The notes under the pieces are model-generated. The model saw nothing but the letters and a program-made list of their open reading frames with translations. It did not search any database and was not told the origin of the DNA. This document shows, one piece after another, positions 14,201 to 29,200 of a stretch of DNA of 64,000 nt (its first letter is position 1; every line of letters starts with the position of its first letter). Location: contig LUCM01004876.1 in NCBI GenBank assembly GCA_008360955.1, positions 95,394 through 159,393 on the forward strand, in the 5' to 3' direction. Made by a program: the position numbers and the translations under genes. Origin of the DNA: Fasciolopsis buskii. Taxonomy: Eukaryota; Platyhelminthes; Trematoda; Plagiorchiida; Fasciolidae.

Positions 14201-17200
14201 TAGTCTCTACTCATAGCTGTTGCGAACAGCCCCATCGGACAGACATGAGACGGCCAATCGAGCTCGTGGTGTGCGTCAATGGCCGTTGAGCTGAAGCAAA
14301 AATCGCATTAAAACTAACGCATGGTTCGATTCGATGTATGTTATCCAGTACGATCTACAGCTCTGGACAGAACCGGACCAAGGATAGCTAACTGCGATAT
14401 GGTCAATCTGACTCAGACTATTTGTCGAGTTAGAGCGCCATGTCGTCATGCCACGCGAATTGTGTCGGAAATTCGTGCTAGACAGGAATAAGTTATTGTC
14501 CGTATAGAATTGGAGTAGTCTTTCCGGGTTATCCGTTCGCTGAGCAGGAGAGGCGTAGGCTTCCGATACACCAAGTTTTCCATCTTGTGTATTAAAGTCA
14601 CCTGCTACCACTACAATGTCAGAGCCTCTGTGCTTCCGAACAAGAGTGGCGAGTTCGCCATGAAACTCGACCTTTTGCGTATCTGCCTTGCCGTCCTTTG
14701 GGGGGCATGCCGAAATGACATGAACTGCTCTGAACGCAACTACTCCTTCCGCACACCGACTAATCCCTGCAGTCTCACGGCGCACAAGCGACTGTTAACC
14801 GGGATCCAGTCAAAACGGGCCGCTTCAGCCTTCTCACTTATGGCTATTCCTACACCGCGTTCACTCACAGCTTGAGCTGCTGAAGTGTGAAGGAAATATC
14901 TTGACGAGACATTTGGCACATTTAGTTGAATTACTCTGCTCTACTCGAATCTCGAATTCATGTTTCGCTGACGCAGCAGACATCAATCGAAAGTGAGTCC
15001 ATTGCCAGAGCCAAATACAAAAGAGAGCGCACACATTGAAGGAACCGAGATTCAGAGGCTGACGAGGCTTGAGAAAATGTGAGCTAGTCGGTTGAAAACC
15101 GCTTACTGCACTGTTTGACAGTGAACCGTTGCGAGTATTGGGCGTGTTATGAGTGGGTTGATTATGGGTAGGCAGAGTGGGCCAAGAGATTGGGTTGGGG
15201 ACAGAAGAGACATGGTGAACAAAAGAAAGGGAACTGTGAGCAGTAGCATACTTATTACTACTCGCGCCGCTCGATGTAACGGGCAGCGCGGTCCGGATTA
15301 TCCGGACTGAGCTGCCAACTCAAATAAACCCTCGACCGGGTGAACTAGGAGACTACTTCGTCAGGCCTCTACGCATTGACCTTCCTGACATGATTGGATC
15401 TTCGGCTTGAAGTAGGCCATCCTGTATAGCTTGCTGTAATGGAGACACGCAAGCCATCACGCCACGTCAAAGTGCAGTTTCGTTGTGACGGGCGATAAAA
15501 GTTCGGAGGATAGCAAACGACGAAGGCTCGGTCATTGAGCTGAATACCTTAAAGAGCACTCTAGCTGACCGTGCGCTAATGTAGTGAATTCGAAGACAAC
15601 AGCTACGAATCCCTGGGAGGTGTATTTTGAATTCACAACAAAACTAAAAATAGTGCAGAGCAGTCAACTACTGAAGTGCGGGAAAGCGGAGAGTTCTGAA
15701 GGACTTCTCTCGGTTCTTTTCAAACAGCGTGGTGATCGCCTGATAAAATCACTTACTTCTCTTTTCTGTGAAATTTGAAACGAGAAAACTATTCCGTTAT
15801 CTTCGAGAAGGAAACACGTGATGATTAGTTTAGGAATTATCATGCGATTAGCTTAGTTCTAACAGATGCCAGCGCTTTAGTCTTAATATTGATGCCACTT
15901 TTGACACATGCTCGTGAGGGTCAACACGACTGATGACTGTTTGTTTACTTGTTATGATCAAAAGACTTATGTAGGTACAGACGTGATAGAGCTCACTGGT
16001 CGACTGTCTTCCGTCTCTCGGACTCGCTCTCTCCTCTGGCCTTCATTTCAAATCTTGTTCCCCATTCGCCCCTGAGCTTGTCACAAATCGGATCGCTTTT
16101 TTCTTGTCCCAGAATTAGGGTGAATGGTTAGTTCTCCACCCTGCTGCCTGGATTTCAGCCCCTCAGATCTTTAGCTAGTGCGACATTCACCTGAGTGCAA
16201 ACGGGCTTGTCGGACAGTCTTGTACCCCAGACATGATGTGTACTCACTTTGAATGACTGGTCAAATCGAAACAAGGCGACCTTACGCTTTTGGAACCAGC
16301 TCGTAGCCTCATCCTACACTATCAAGCACAGTCATAACGATCAACGGTGTTCGACAAGGGCATCTCGCTTCACCATTTGAATAACGGAGAATGCCCTACA
16401 AAGTTTCCAGAACGTGGGCATCGAACTAGCAAATGGCGAGAAGTTCTGTAACCTAGATCACGCAAACGACCTTGTTCAAATGTACTAAATACACGCAACG
16501 TGCACTAGACAGATTGGCAGGAGCTGCAGATCCATTCGACACGTGCCTCGCACCTTTGAAGTGTAAAGTGTTGCCGCGAGACTGATGTCAGTATTTCCGA
16601 ACTCGATACTCGAAGAAGAGGAACTAACCACTGATGCCCTATTCAGGTATCTGGTCAGCTTCTTGACTAAGAATGGTAGCACGACAGAAGTGAGCGCGCG
16701 TATATTAAAGGTGCCAGCGGCGCACGTTAGATTAAGAGATTTGTGGCACCAACTTGATATTCCACTTAAGTTGAAACGTCGTGTGTACTGTGCCTTGGTA
16801 CGATCAACTGCGCTGTATGGTTGAGAGTTTGCGTGCTGAAGATGATCGTCGTCTGGAGGATTTGATGACCGATGTCTGCACAGGACCAGATGAAACGCCC
16901 GCACGAGCAATACCAATGTTAGAGATCGATTACTGGACAGTGATTCAAGGACCACTCTATCATAGCGTATCCAGGTAAGGAGACCGCGTTGTTTGGAGCA
17001 TCTTGAGCATATTGGGTATAGCAAACATAAGTCTGCCATCCCGTGTTTTCCGTTCCTCCCTCGGAGTGGAAGAGACCATGTGAAGATCAACAGATGACGT
17101 GATTCAACTCCTTGTCTACCTGGCGTGAGAAAGGTAGCGGTCAGCGGGACTCATTCGGCTATCTAACGTTGTACGACGACGATGATGCTGATGATTGTGT

Positions 17201-20200
17201 ACTGTCGTACCAATACCTTTTGGTGCACGATATAACTGATAAATTTTTTGCATCCGGTGTTTGATTAGAGTTTTCTCTATCCTGTCGACTGAAGTGACTA
17301 TGCCTACAGAATGCGCCAGAATATAGATCACATATCGAACGATGGGTGAGGTTGACGACAAACGAAAAATTTGTGGACCACGTCTACTTTGGACTGCCGC
17401 CAAAAGTGGGCATGAAAATGTGCACAAAACGAGATTTCTCAAACTCACCCAAATCAACTTGTAGCTGTTTCGCGCCGTGTTCCGTCAAAATGGCCACATC
17501 TTCCGATTCATCGGCGCCGTTTGATCGTGCGGTATCGACCATGACACGTGATTCGATTTTCAGTATAGTACTGACCAGAAGATCACACGCTACGCCGGAA
17601 ATGAGCGTTTCTAACCAACACAAAGCTGCCGAATCTGAAGTCTCACCGGATTTTCTTGTTCCAGACATAGGACCAAGACTGGTCAGATGTTTCCGCTGTG
17701 TCGACTCGCTCAAACTCGAATCCTGCTGATCTACCTGCTCCGATCTGTTCAAACTGACTGAGACCGCATCTGGATCACCAAGTCGAAGACATTCGGCCAG
17801 ACCGCGACTGGACACGAGATCCTCCGGAGTGTCCAACGTCCATTCGTTTGCAGTACATGGCCGATAGTTTGCACCCATGTATGGCTCGAACGATTCCGGA
17901 AGGGCTAGCAAATATTGACCGATCTGGCAAAGATGTAAAATTGATTTACGGGTAGGCTATAAAATAATGTAAACACAACAGTAACTTGATGCTAAGGAGT
18001 GGAACTTTAGCAGTAAGAGGTATACTTGTCTGTAACTGTATGCAACGGACTGAGTGGTTCGAAGGTCGAAACAGTGCTTTTACCCACTGAGGAGGACAAA
18101 TGTCGGGAGATGATAAAATTTTGTTTCGTTCTCGGGAACCGTGTATCAGATTACTTTTTGTACGAGATCGAGAAATGTTTCACTTCCATGCTATTCGTAT
18201 GGGGCTAATTTCGTGTGCAACGGAGTCCAAAGATGTTCACTCGGACAGAGATAAAGCAATCTAGCAGACCATGAGCGGACCTTGACTCAATGGCATGAAA
18301 TTTAGGCGATAGGAATGATCTATGGATTGGGTTCCGTAATACGATTTACCGGACATTTGATTGGTTTTGGATGGCACTAGTTTCACCCAAGAACATCGGG
18401 AAGTTTTACCCGTACCCCAAGGATGATATCATAAATGCGCACTGATTTACTGTTGTGTTGACTTCTGCCAAAAGGAGTAAGATATTCATTTCGCTCATTT
18501 CCGGAATTCTCAAACCGGCGCATCCCAGTCTCACTTTAACCAAGACAGCAGTGAATCATCGGTTCGAATCACATCCATTCAGTCTAATTCACCGGACATA
18601 CATCATCATCGCTCCCACCACAAAAGTAAATCTCCGTGGTTTGTTTAAGGTAGGGGAATCAATATGCCTTAGAAGATTCTGGTCACGATAACTTATCAAG
18701 ATGGGCATCAAAATGATCTTTGAAACTCAACTAATCAACATAACTTAACGCCATTTTCAGGGCGATCTGATTTCTTTAAAATTTGAAGTTGAATGAGTAA
18801 ATCTTGAACTATACCTGAGTCATGTAGTCTTGTGGTAAATAGGCTAAACTGGGCAAGGTACATTCTCCGCTTCCAGGTACTGCAGACCATACGGGAAGCT
18901 GAGGCACCTGATCCAAAAGATGACGCACTGGTGCCAAGGCCAAACGACGCACCATGGTCACAGTAGCTCGACACATACGTACGTTGGCTTGGTGAACAGC
19001 AGTCAGTCGACACTGGGATGTGTGAGTATGCGACTCAGTTCGGTTCGACTTGGCCGTATTCGATGGCGCCGAACGGGTTACATCGACGGAAGAGTTGGCT
19101 AGACAATGCAACGCCTGTTGTTCACTGGCTTCGGGGTAAACCTGTGCCAGTTGACGAACAAACGCGATCATATCGCCGGATGGAAGTAAGAGGCTGAAGT
19201 AAGTAAAGAAAAACACGACAGATGAGGGGGTGGTTACGTTAGGCTGACGTGGGAAATAGAGCGGATAAAAGGGGTAAACTTTTGTTGCATTTGAATAGCA
19301 CACAAGCTATAGCACAAGTCTGTGGACAGATTACATGCCATCGGGACCACGGAGAGGAGGGGGGGGGGTACAACGAGATCAGAATGAGGGGAAAAGAAAC
19401 TGTGTGTGCTAGCTCTTCCATTCTCTATTTCCACATCATCGGCTACCCATGGGGATCCATGGCGTTTTAGTGACGTTGATACCATGAGGTTGATTAACTA
19501 AAACAGGATGGACTCAGGGGCTCTACCTCAAGCTTTTGACCAAACGGCCTAATGTATAAGGTGGGAGGACGGTATCAGGATTTTGTAACCCACTGGGGAT
19601 CGGTGAGCGGTTGCCCTGGGTGCCTAGTACACTCCTCCGCGCGGAATGGAGCTTGTAGTTGGTTTGAAATCAGGATTTAGCCATCCTTTCTAGACTGACT
19701 ATTAAATATGAGTAAACCGGGTAGGGAGAGCCCGGCATTGGGCTTTGTCTTCGTACTATGGTATGAACACTGCTACAAGAAAGTCGTGAATAGGAATTCC
19801 TAAGTAAAAGTTTGTTGTGATGCATGACCATTTGAGATCATTTCGAAAAACGTCCTAAGCGAGTGGCCAACTGGAAGCCGGAGTCACTGACTCTCGGATC
19901 ACGCTGAGTCTTTTGCAGGTAATATACAAAATAGCCAGATGAAGGAAGATGTTGATCCGATTTCGCAGTTTGGGCGAAAGTTACTCAGGTAAATTAATGA
20001 TGACAATGTTGATCGTTCCAATTTCTTTGCATTTTTTTAACCTTATCTCAGGCAGGGAGCCGCGGCGATCAGACGGCTGCTAGATGAGAAAGTGAGCGGC
20101 GGTGGGAAGAATGGAACCCACAACCTTTTCATTTAACCGGCCAATGCCGGCGGGGTTAGAAGAAAAACTATGATTCTTCCCCTTTTTGTATAAGAACCAG

Positions 20201-23200
20201 ATAGGACAAAATCATTCAAAGCTATCATTTACGTGCCATAGAAACCGTAGAAAATAAATTTCTGGCAAACCCCACGGGTATTATGTTCAACACTTCCTCT
20301 CTTTCTCTTAGTCCCGTTTCAGTACCTCCGTATATTTCACCGAATGACAGACGTCACGTCGCGCAGGGATTGAATAAGAGGCGGGGACAGTGAGAACAGC
20401 GGAGCTTCATCTAAGATATTCGTGAAAATTCTACCAGAATTAGTTCATTACTTACACATTTCCGGACTGAAGCCATTCTGATAGCCGGTCGGAACTCTGA
20501 AGAAGCAAGTTATCTATCAACGCATCCGACCGCGTACTGAGCTCGCCTGGGCAAAAACAATTGAAGAAAGTAGACAGAGAAAAATGAATCAATGAAGAAA
20601 TTACAATAGATCGATCAAAAGGGAGGTATTTGGTATCCGTTTAGAAATGGAGAGAATAGAAACGGAAGCATCATGAAAAGGTAGGATGAAATTATGCCCA
20701 TTTTAGACAATTCCAGGTTAAGCATGTGCATCGCAAGTTTGATCAGCGGAAGTCCATACGACTTTAAGATCAAAAATCAAGAAACTCACAAAGACTTGAA
20801 AAATTATCAGATGAATCCGCTAAATTCAGTTTAATTTGCAAACTAAACGCCGGTTAGTTAAGTTGGATTTAGCACATCAAACGGGCATTGATGATGGATC
20901 AATGCTCCCATGACAGCCCGTATGAAGTTCGTGCAAATTTCACATCTATGTCTGACCTCACTGGTATGTCCTGTCAACCGAAAAGTTATGGGAGCATTAG
21001 TCAGTCATTAATGATGCTCGTTCGGGCAGATAAGCGCAAGCTAACCGACGGGCGATTAGTTCAAAAACTAAACTTTTAGTTTAACAAATTCACCTGGTGG
21101 TTCCTCAATTTAATTTTGGTGCATTTGACAGCAGCTATTGCTGTGACCATACTATTTTTAATTCAAGCAGGCATTCAAAATACGATTGCAGTTGACTCGT
21201 CTCAATTTCCCACTCGGGATATGAATAATAGTGACAATAACACACGGTGGACAGTGGAAGACTTATCAAAAAATGCGACTGTTGGAGTTAACAAGTAATC
21301 TTAAACCTAAAACAAAACGTTGGGACAAAACAAATTACCGCCGGATAGAAAGAAGTCAACGATTCAAATCGTTGAAGACCCTAATCACATTTGTTTTCCA
21401 CACAGAAGGGGCTGAAAAAAGCCAAAAAGATCTTAATAGATCAAGTGTGATAGCGAGCCGGCCCACAGCATCAGGTGGGCATCTACCATCAAAGTGGTCG
21501 GCGACCGAGAAATTTGGACTATCAGCAGTCCTAAAGGTAATGAACACTTAGTTCGTCCGACCACCATTGGTATATGGATGAGCACATTATACACGAAAAT
21601 CAGTGAGTAATTACTGATACACTTAAGCATTTCTGTCGCTAAAGCGTGGCCTTCAGAAAAATCCAGGGGAAAGAGGCCAAATTAGTGAGAACCCGTCGCT
21701 GAAAAACCGTTTGTTTAGGAGAATACAAACTATAAAATTTATATTCAGAATCAGTGAATGATAACAATTATGCGACTTCCAAACCATGTTTGGCGGCTTA
21801 CGGTGGTTCATTGTTTCACGGCCTGCGGCCGCTAGTTATCTAAGGATATTTTGAAAAGCGTCTATGCTGTCCGATAGCAAATGGAGATCTTGAGGTGATC
21901 CGTAAACCTTTTGTACTGAAGTGTTAGAAAAGGCAAATAAAAGAAAAAAAACTTACCGGTAATGCTGGCCAACTGGAGGGCACTCGCAAAAAAATTTACT
22001 TGATTGTATGCGGCATTGGTCTCTGGAATGACTAACTGTTTGCCCAATTGTTCGACTGCAGTCAGCCATTTGGTGGCCAAGCCATTCCAGTAGGTCTGCA
22101 AACAAAAAATTGGTAAACTTGGTAAGTATAGCGAGTTTAGAATGACTGTAAACCCGACAGATCAGATTTATGGCTTTCGTTGGGGCACTGAGCTTGTTTT
22201 GAGGGCAAAATTTCAATACAAATATGGATCAGAAGTGTCAAGGATACTTCAGGAGATATAATGTAACTCTGCTGACGGAAAATAAGGCATCGTGTACGTG
22301 CTTATAGACAAACTGTGAGAACAAGACATTCAAACAGAGTGAACGATAGCATTGAAAACTGAGCTGGATCTCAAGGGTTCGGTTTTAAAACAAAACGACA
22401 CGAAAGAGCCCTTCCATTATTGAATATGACCGGCAGTACATATGAACCACGAAACAACCATATGCAGAATAGGCCGTAACAGAGAGACCAGTCGGTGTGA
22501 AAGAGTGCTAGTCTTACTTTGCCTGTACCAAAGTTAAACGGAGCTAGTTCCTTGGTGCTCTCAAGATTATGGACTGTGATCAGCAAGGCGCAATCGATAC
22601 ACACAACCGGATGCAGTCTACACACGCTAAATTCGACGGAAAAAGCAAACTGAGACTTCCCGTCTCATTCGCTACCAAAGGTCAGGTGACATAAAGTCGC
22701 GACTGGACGACGGAAATGCAGAAAAGCAAATCGACTTTACGAACCAATCGGCATGAGCGACCCGTATTAAAAAATGAAACGACTTTAATCACGTGAGGTT
22801 AAAAGCTAACCACCACGACGGACCAATCAGACGAGTATTTGGTAAACTGATGAAATATGAAAGGGCCACACAGATGTGGATATGAAGTGCATGTCATTTC
22901 CATAAATGCACACATTTCTCTCTAGTAGAATGGTATTTCTATCAGTCTGACTTGAGTGTTCTTTCTAGAGTTAGTAGGAAAAGACAATTGCTCACTGATA
23001 CTATATTCAATTGTGGTTTGGTTTTTCCACATGAGGACGGGATGTGGCCCTTAGGGAGAATTGGATAGTAATTTAGTTCTCTGAATATTGGTGTTTTTGC
23101 AGCTCAGGTTAAAAATATTCAGTTTTGTGAGCGTTGAGCTCGGCATTTAAGACTCAGACGTTTCATCATTAGCCGAGATGACATCATCAGTGCTCAGGCA

Positions 23201-26200
23201 ATGACCTCTTCGCCCGATTGTATTTATAGTATCGCTTCCCCGGTCTTGACCTTGACTCCCGGAGTAGGCCCGCCCTGCAGTTTGCTGTGGCTTCCACCAT
23301 GAACTAGCAATGCTACTGATTTTAGAAACGTTACCAATTTCAGCAACGCCACTGATTTTCACAATGTTGCTGGAATTAGCAACATTGTAAAAATTAGTAA
23401 CGTACCAAAAATTTTTGATATTCCTAGTTCAAGGTCGAAGCCATAGCAAACTGCAAGGCGGACTTACTCCGGGGGTCAAGGTCAAATCCGGGGAAGCGTT
23501 ATTACAAACACAACCAAGCAGAGAGATCAATGCCTATGCCTATGCCGAAGTCAGTACTCAAAAAACGGGAAAAAATTAGTCCTCTTTTCCACGATTAGGG
23601 AGTGAGGAATATGAGAATATGAAACATCTCACTCGGAACATAAACATGCGCAAAGCCTCCACTTTGCAAGCTTGTTAGACACATACGCATACAAACTCGG
23701 CGACGGAACGCATAGCGCAGAACTAATCACGTTTTGTGCAGACTATCGAAGTGCCAGTGAATTCCGAACAAACTGGCGTGACTGAAAGTTTGTCCGGGTC
23801 TCGTTTGAGGACCTCAGTTTTAACTTGACCAGGTAAATGCGGGAGGCCGAGCTGGATTCATCTCAACCAAAAACTATTAACATAGTGGACTCGGTATAAA
23901 TGGGTTACTTCAGAACGATGAGAGATGGATTGAGATGGCGTTAATCTACTCAGTACTTCTTGCTGAACCCGAGTCGGTCAGTTCGCATCCAGCAAGTCTT
24001 CCGTGTGAACGTGACATTGAATCACAAAGGATCGAGTCCTTCCACCACGGACAGCTAACTCGGTGGGAAATAACTGCTATCGCGACTGCTGTCACCCGGT
24101 TAGTGCTACTAAACCTAACCTATTGAATGAGACCTTGTATATCTTTGCCAGTTCATGTTTGAGGGTTACTTAGGTCAATTCTACTTATTAGTGCAGTGAA
24201 TCTTATAGAATGTGCAGCATACCTGATCCATAAAAAACATGCTTCCAGCGCAATAAGAATCGTCTTGATTCCAACGTTTGCCTAATATGCCGACAAAAAA
24301 AAGGAGCCTGTATATTATCGGGCGGTCAGCCACCTATCCGAGAAATCGAAAAGGTATCAGCCGACCTAAGGTGGAAATATTGGGGCAAAATTATCCAGAA
24401 AAAATATTGGGGTACAAAATAAATGCTTCCACAGGCTCATTAGAAACGACTATCTGGGCCGTGGACGCTGGAAGAGTTGCAAATGAGAAGCGCTTAAGAG
24501 AGCACGCACACATCCGCGTACATATACGCAACCACATAACTATCCACATGGACGATGTCTCATGACTAGATCAAATCGCTTACCACGCATGCGAATAAGA
24601 CTAGCAAATTCGTCAGAGGTCATTAGGTCTAAACCAGAACGAGTAGAAACAAGGATGCAGGCAGATGCAGAGTGATAGAGTAAAAAAACTGACCTGGATC
24701 AGATCGAGCAAAACTGGCAAACAGATTCCGTAAGTTTCATCCAAACAGAATGTGCACGCTTGATTTATCATTCGCAGGGACTGGAGAACAGCATTATTTG
24801 GACCATCGACCACATCGTGAAGATTGTCCCAGGTCTATGAAATAAATATGCAGAGCAGAAACATATAGAGAACGGGGAAGGTACGTGTGGATAGCAATAA
24901 GGAAAACGAGTGAACATGGAATGAGAGAGAAAACCCAAAAAATCCAAATAGTTCAATATAAACAAGTATATTTTGAGACACGGTTGACTGTCGGAAATGA
25001 CGTTTTAATTCGCAATTGCAAAGCCTTATCATCATTAAATAAGCTAACACAAATATATATGTATATATACCCGCAGACTAGCACGCTTTTCCGTAAAATA
25101 GACAGCGTCATAAGCCTCAAAGGACGCGAAACACAAGTTGACTCAACGGGAATTTTGTAAAAACATGGCGTGGTTTATAGCAATACCCAATCGATAATAA
25201 TGAATCAAATCCGTGGATAAAACAGAAAACAATTCAGGAAGAAGAGAAAAGAAACGCAAAAATTGTGCCAGATTCGCTATATCAGGATCACCTTGTGCGG
25301 GTTATTGTTCCACGTCAACAATTGTCCCCACAGGCCATGGCCCCGCTGTATGCCAGATGTCAAAACAGAAATAGGACATTGTTTTGGAGGGCACCATACC
25401 GAGAATTCTACCAGAAGATCTAAATTGGAAGGCAATAGAGCAAAGCGATGCATCCACAAATCGATGGGATCCGGTGACCGCTACTGCGGTTCAGACACTT
25501 CTGGTCGTTTCAGATCAACGGCCCGGCCTTCCCAAGACTCCTAATAGAGTTGACAACCAAGAGATCCATCTCGCATGCTCCTGTTGGAATACGATGCCTT
25601 CTAAGGAGACAAAGATCTATGACTCTGCTTATTGACGAAACATCTATGCTACGTCACAATGCTGCAAACAGACTTGCTTAGTATTTACAGGGCGAACGGT
25701 TGACAGGCCAGAAACCTGCCATGCTCCGGCCAATACCATCAGTTATGCACGGTCAATCATTGGATGAGTGTGAGCCCATCATATCTGTGGGCATCCACAA
25801 AAAGTGGTGTTCATTCCCATATTCGTAAACGGCTCACACAATCACGTTGTCTATTACTGAAAGACTACACACGTTGGTTTCAACATGGGTCTGGTGCCAG
25901 CACGCGCACAGGCACGTATAGACATTTTATGATTTGCATTTCACTTCCTGTTGTCTGAGACCTTGTCGGTAGGCTTGTTTCGCGAGTCCACCAGATACTC
26001 CAACTGACCTCAATAAGTCCACTGGTAGTGGTTATTCGGAAGAACAAAAATGGACTGAAGTCACATGTGACTTCGTGGTTGTGGTGTTAGCCTTAGTCAA
26101 CTACGTGTCACCCCTGTGTTTTTACCACGCAGCGCGCACTCATCGCGGTGTGACTGAAAAGCGCTAAGTAAATTTGCCGGTGTAGGGGCATACGAATTTG

Positions 26201-29200
26201 TACGCGATCCATAAGATCTTGCATCCAAAGCAGACCTCGGCTTGTATATGCGTGCTCTTGTTTGTGGTTCATTTGGTCTGTCATCCTTTCAGTTCTCGGA
26301 TGTGACAGCCGCGTCCACTCTACTTTCCTTGGAATGGCTCATTACAAACGGTTTGCCTGGATGCAGTAGGGTTTTGGATGGTTTTACGTTAAGTCATTGT
26401 GAACTCCATTAACTTTCAACTACCGACAACAGTGCAAGTCACGAAAGTGAGATTTCAACGTCTTCACCCGTGTCGGTTGGCAATGATCGGACGGTACAGT
26501 GAGACAATACACAGGAAAAAAAGAATAGAGAAAGAAGTACGACATTCAGTAACATAAATCTGATAAAGATGTCGACTTGACAGTGTACCGGATTGGCCTG
26601 AAAAAAACAGAGAAGATATCGCAGCTCCGAAGAACAAAATCCGAAACGGTAACACTGAAAGGGGACGGCAAGGCAATCAATCGACGATTTGCTAGTGATT
26701 ATAGACTGGAGGTCAAGAAAAGACCATCTATCAGCTTGATGGACTTCGATCGAAAGGAGCAGGTAAGAAAAACCTTGCTTTTACGAATCGATGCAGTACA
26801 AATATCTAACTGCTCATATCAAGGGTGTTCTCTAGAGTTTTTTAAAATCAACGGTTCGAAGGCTACACGGTAAAGGGGATTTGATCCAGCATCGTCGTAT
26901 GACAAAAAGAACCGAAGAAATTTCTTCTGGTTTGTCTTGTGAGAGCTAGCAGGTATTCACCGATGCAGCGCTCATCATCAGCACGTTTTCGGAATCGATT
27001 CATCGCGGAACGCAACCAGTAACCAGGCGATAAGTCAGCAAGATGGTTTCATTTTGAGGTAGAGTCTTCTCACGTTCGGCTTGAGTTAACCCCCCGATGT
27101 GACACTGACGGGTGCGAAAACTCGCTACGGCGAGCGCAAAATCTAGGAAAGTGCAGGTCCACAAAAAGGGCGGAAAAATAAGGGTCCGATATTGCGGTAC
27201 AGTTTCAGTTTATTTTCAATTGTTACAACCATTAGTGCTGTATTAACGTGCTCATTGTGGTTATTACTTCGCAGCACTAAATAATGTGGAAAAAAAAGAC
27301 CATAAAATCACAAATCCCGTAACACGGCTGGTGGAGCAAAGGAGATACTAATGCATGGGTTGCGTCTATGCGCTTGTTAGAATCCCGTTGAGACCAAAGA
27401 TTTTGTGACTGGCGGTGGGCAAGTGGGTTAGACGTCCGTCATCTCGAAAAGGTGAGTTTCGAGTCCTAGATACGTTTTTTATCTTTTATATTTTACTTCC
27501 TTTATTAATGAAACAGCAATGTACATCAATTTTCAGGAAGGGGGCCGCGGCCGGCAGAGAGCTGCCAAATAGGGAAGGTGACCGGCGATGGGTGGATTCG
27601 AACCCGCGACCTTCACGTCCAAACGCCACGACCTTATCCGTCTGGCCACCAAGGTTGATCACTTCGGTGGTAGACTGCTGCAGTCCGGTTCCTTACCCCA
27701 CCTGACCTACCGGAACCTTATGTGGTTCCACGTCATCCCATGTTTGAGAGTCATGGCTGGCAGCCCTTGCACCCCGCTGTGGTGGGCCCTGGATGTAATG
27801 AATCATGCTCTTTTTACTACAGTAATGCGTCAAGAATACCAGAAAATGTCAAAAATTTGGAGAAACGGAAACAATTCAAACGCAAGAACGTTGTTGGCTG
27901 CGCTGGCCAGCTATATAATGCAAGATCTTTAACTATCATGGACCCAAACCCTGTAACCTAACCGGATCTAGTAGGAAAACTCCACTGGTTAAGGAGTTCA
28001 TACTCTTCTGCCGCTTTGTATACGAACCATATTCGCTCTTTTTCTAACCAATATTTAATTTGGAGAACAATGTATACTGTGGGCGTCGATTTTTGGTCAT
28101 GTGTAACATATACCCCAACTACTTCAAATCTTTCAAATTCGTTACCTCTTCTAACGATTGAGATCTGTGACCCGATAACCTACGGCCAATCTTAGAATTG
28201 GTGACTCAATTCTCTCATCACACTTTATTAACGCTACACTACAGTGATGTTCAAACACCGACGGCCTTCACTTATCCTCGGTGGTCATGTTTCTGAGGTG
28301 CACAGAAGAACTGATTTTCTTGATGCAAAGTAGACTCGAGCTTTGGTCCGTATTCGGATGTCATGCCGATGCCACAGATGTTTCAAAATTAGGTCTTCTG
28401 TACATGAAGAGATATTTCCATCCAGTTCAGTCGGATTCTGAGCATTTGGTAGTGTCTTTAGCTGGTGGCTATCACCTAGAAGTAGTGGAAGTGGACTAGA
28501 ATAATCAACAATCTTCGTCTCCGGTGATTAACCTGAGTCGAACACTGTAAAGGAGGAGGACGCCAGGTAAGCGGATGTCACTGTTCATGACAAGAGCCCC
28601 CGTTCACCATAAACAGTCTATGTTCAGAACAAATTTGCATGAGGGTTCACCGTTGACGGTTCGATCAGCTGGGACAGCAAATCGATTTCCAATTTGCCTT
28701 CCTGCCCCTCCTAAACAATTAAAGGACTGAAATCACCAGAGGCGTTCACAACGTCTGTTGAACGCATAATCTGAAGTAGTTGGAACAGGTGGCGGGGGAA
28801 CTCTCCTTGGATCTCAGGAAAACTGCACTTGATGGGAGCACACACAAACATAGACGCATATCAATGATAATACTGGTTCTCAACATCCTCAAGCGAAGTG
28901 GCTAGGCCATACATTAGAGCATCTTACCACAAGGTTGTTTTGGCAAGCGTTCTGCTATTCATTTTGTCCGGGGTGATGCTGACCCCTTCACGATCGCCTA
29001 AACACATTGATTCGCAGTATCGTATCGAATCGAAGCGCCTAAGCAGAGTTGAATCACAGCTCACGATCCGAGAGGCAAGGCTTGTTGGGAATCAGTGCTG
29101 ATTTGATATCCGAACAGGGCGCATTGTCGTCGACGATCCGCGATGTCAATATGGATGACTTATTCAACGGTAATTTCTCCAGCAGAAGTAACGATGAGTT

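Larger units (their letters stand above)
11286..17448 (-). other. COG7 last intron (6.2 kb)
   Basis: The donor is GTGAGT at the upper end and the acceptor ACAATAG at the lower end. It contains two oppositely oriented RTE-like copies, which account for about 60 percent of its length. The remaining stretches (11286-12619 and 15491-16299) hold nothing I recognise. Confidence 0.88.

Noticed and set aside
17116..17393. Possible terminal COG7 exon (reads YVIYILAHSVG ... YRAPKG on the minus strand after a 55-nt intron)
   Set aside because: It superficially resembles the COG7 C-terminus, but it adds unmatched residues and its last third is antisense retrotransposon tail. The exon at 11125-11285 fits the phase exactly and matches the C-terminus far better.
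25263..25640. Possible LTR-retrotransposon pol fragment
   Set aside because: Overlapping open frames look mildly protein-like, but I saw no protease, reverse transcriptase or integrase motif and no long terminal repeats.
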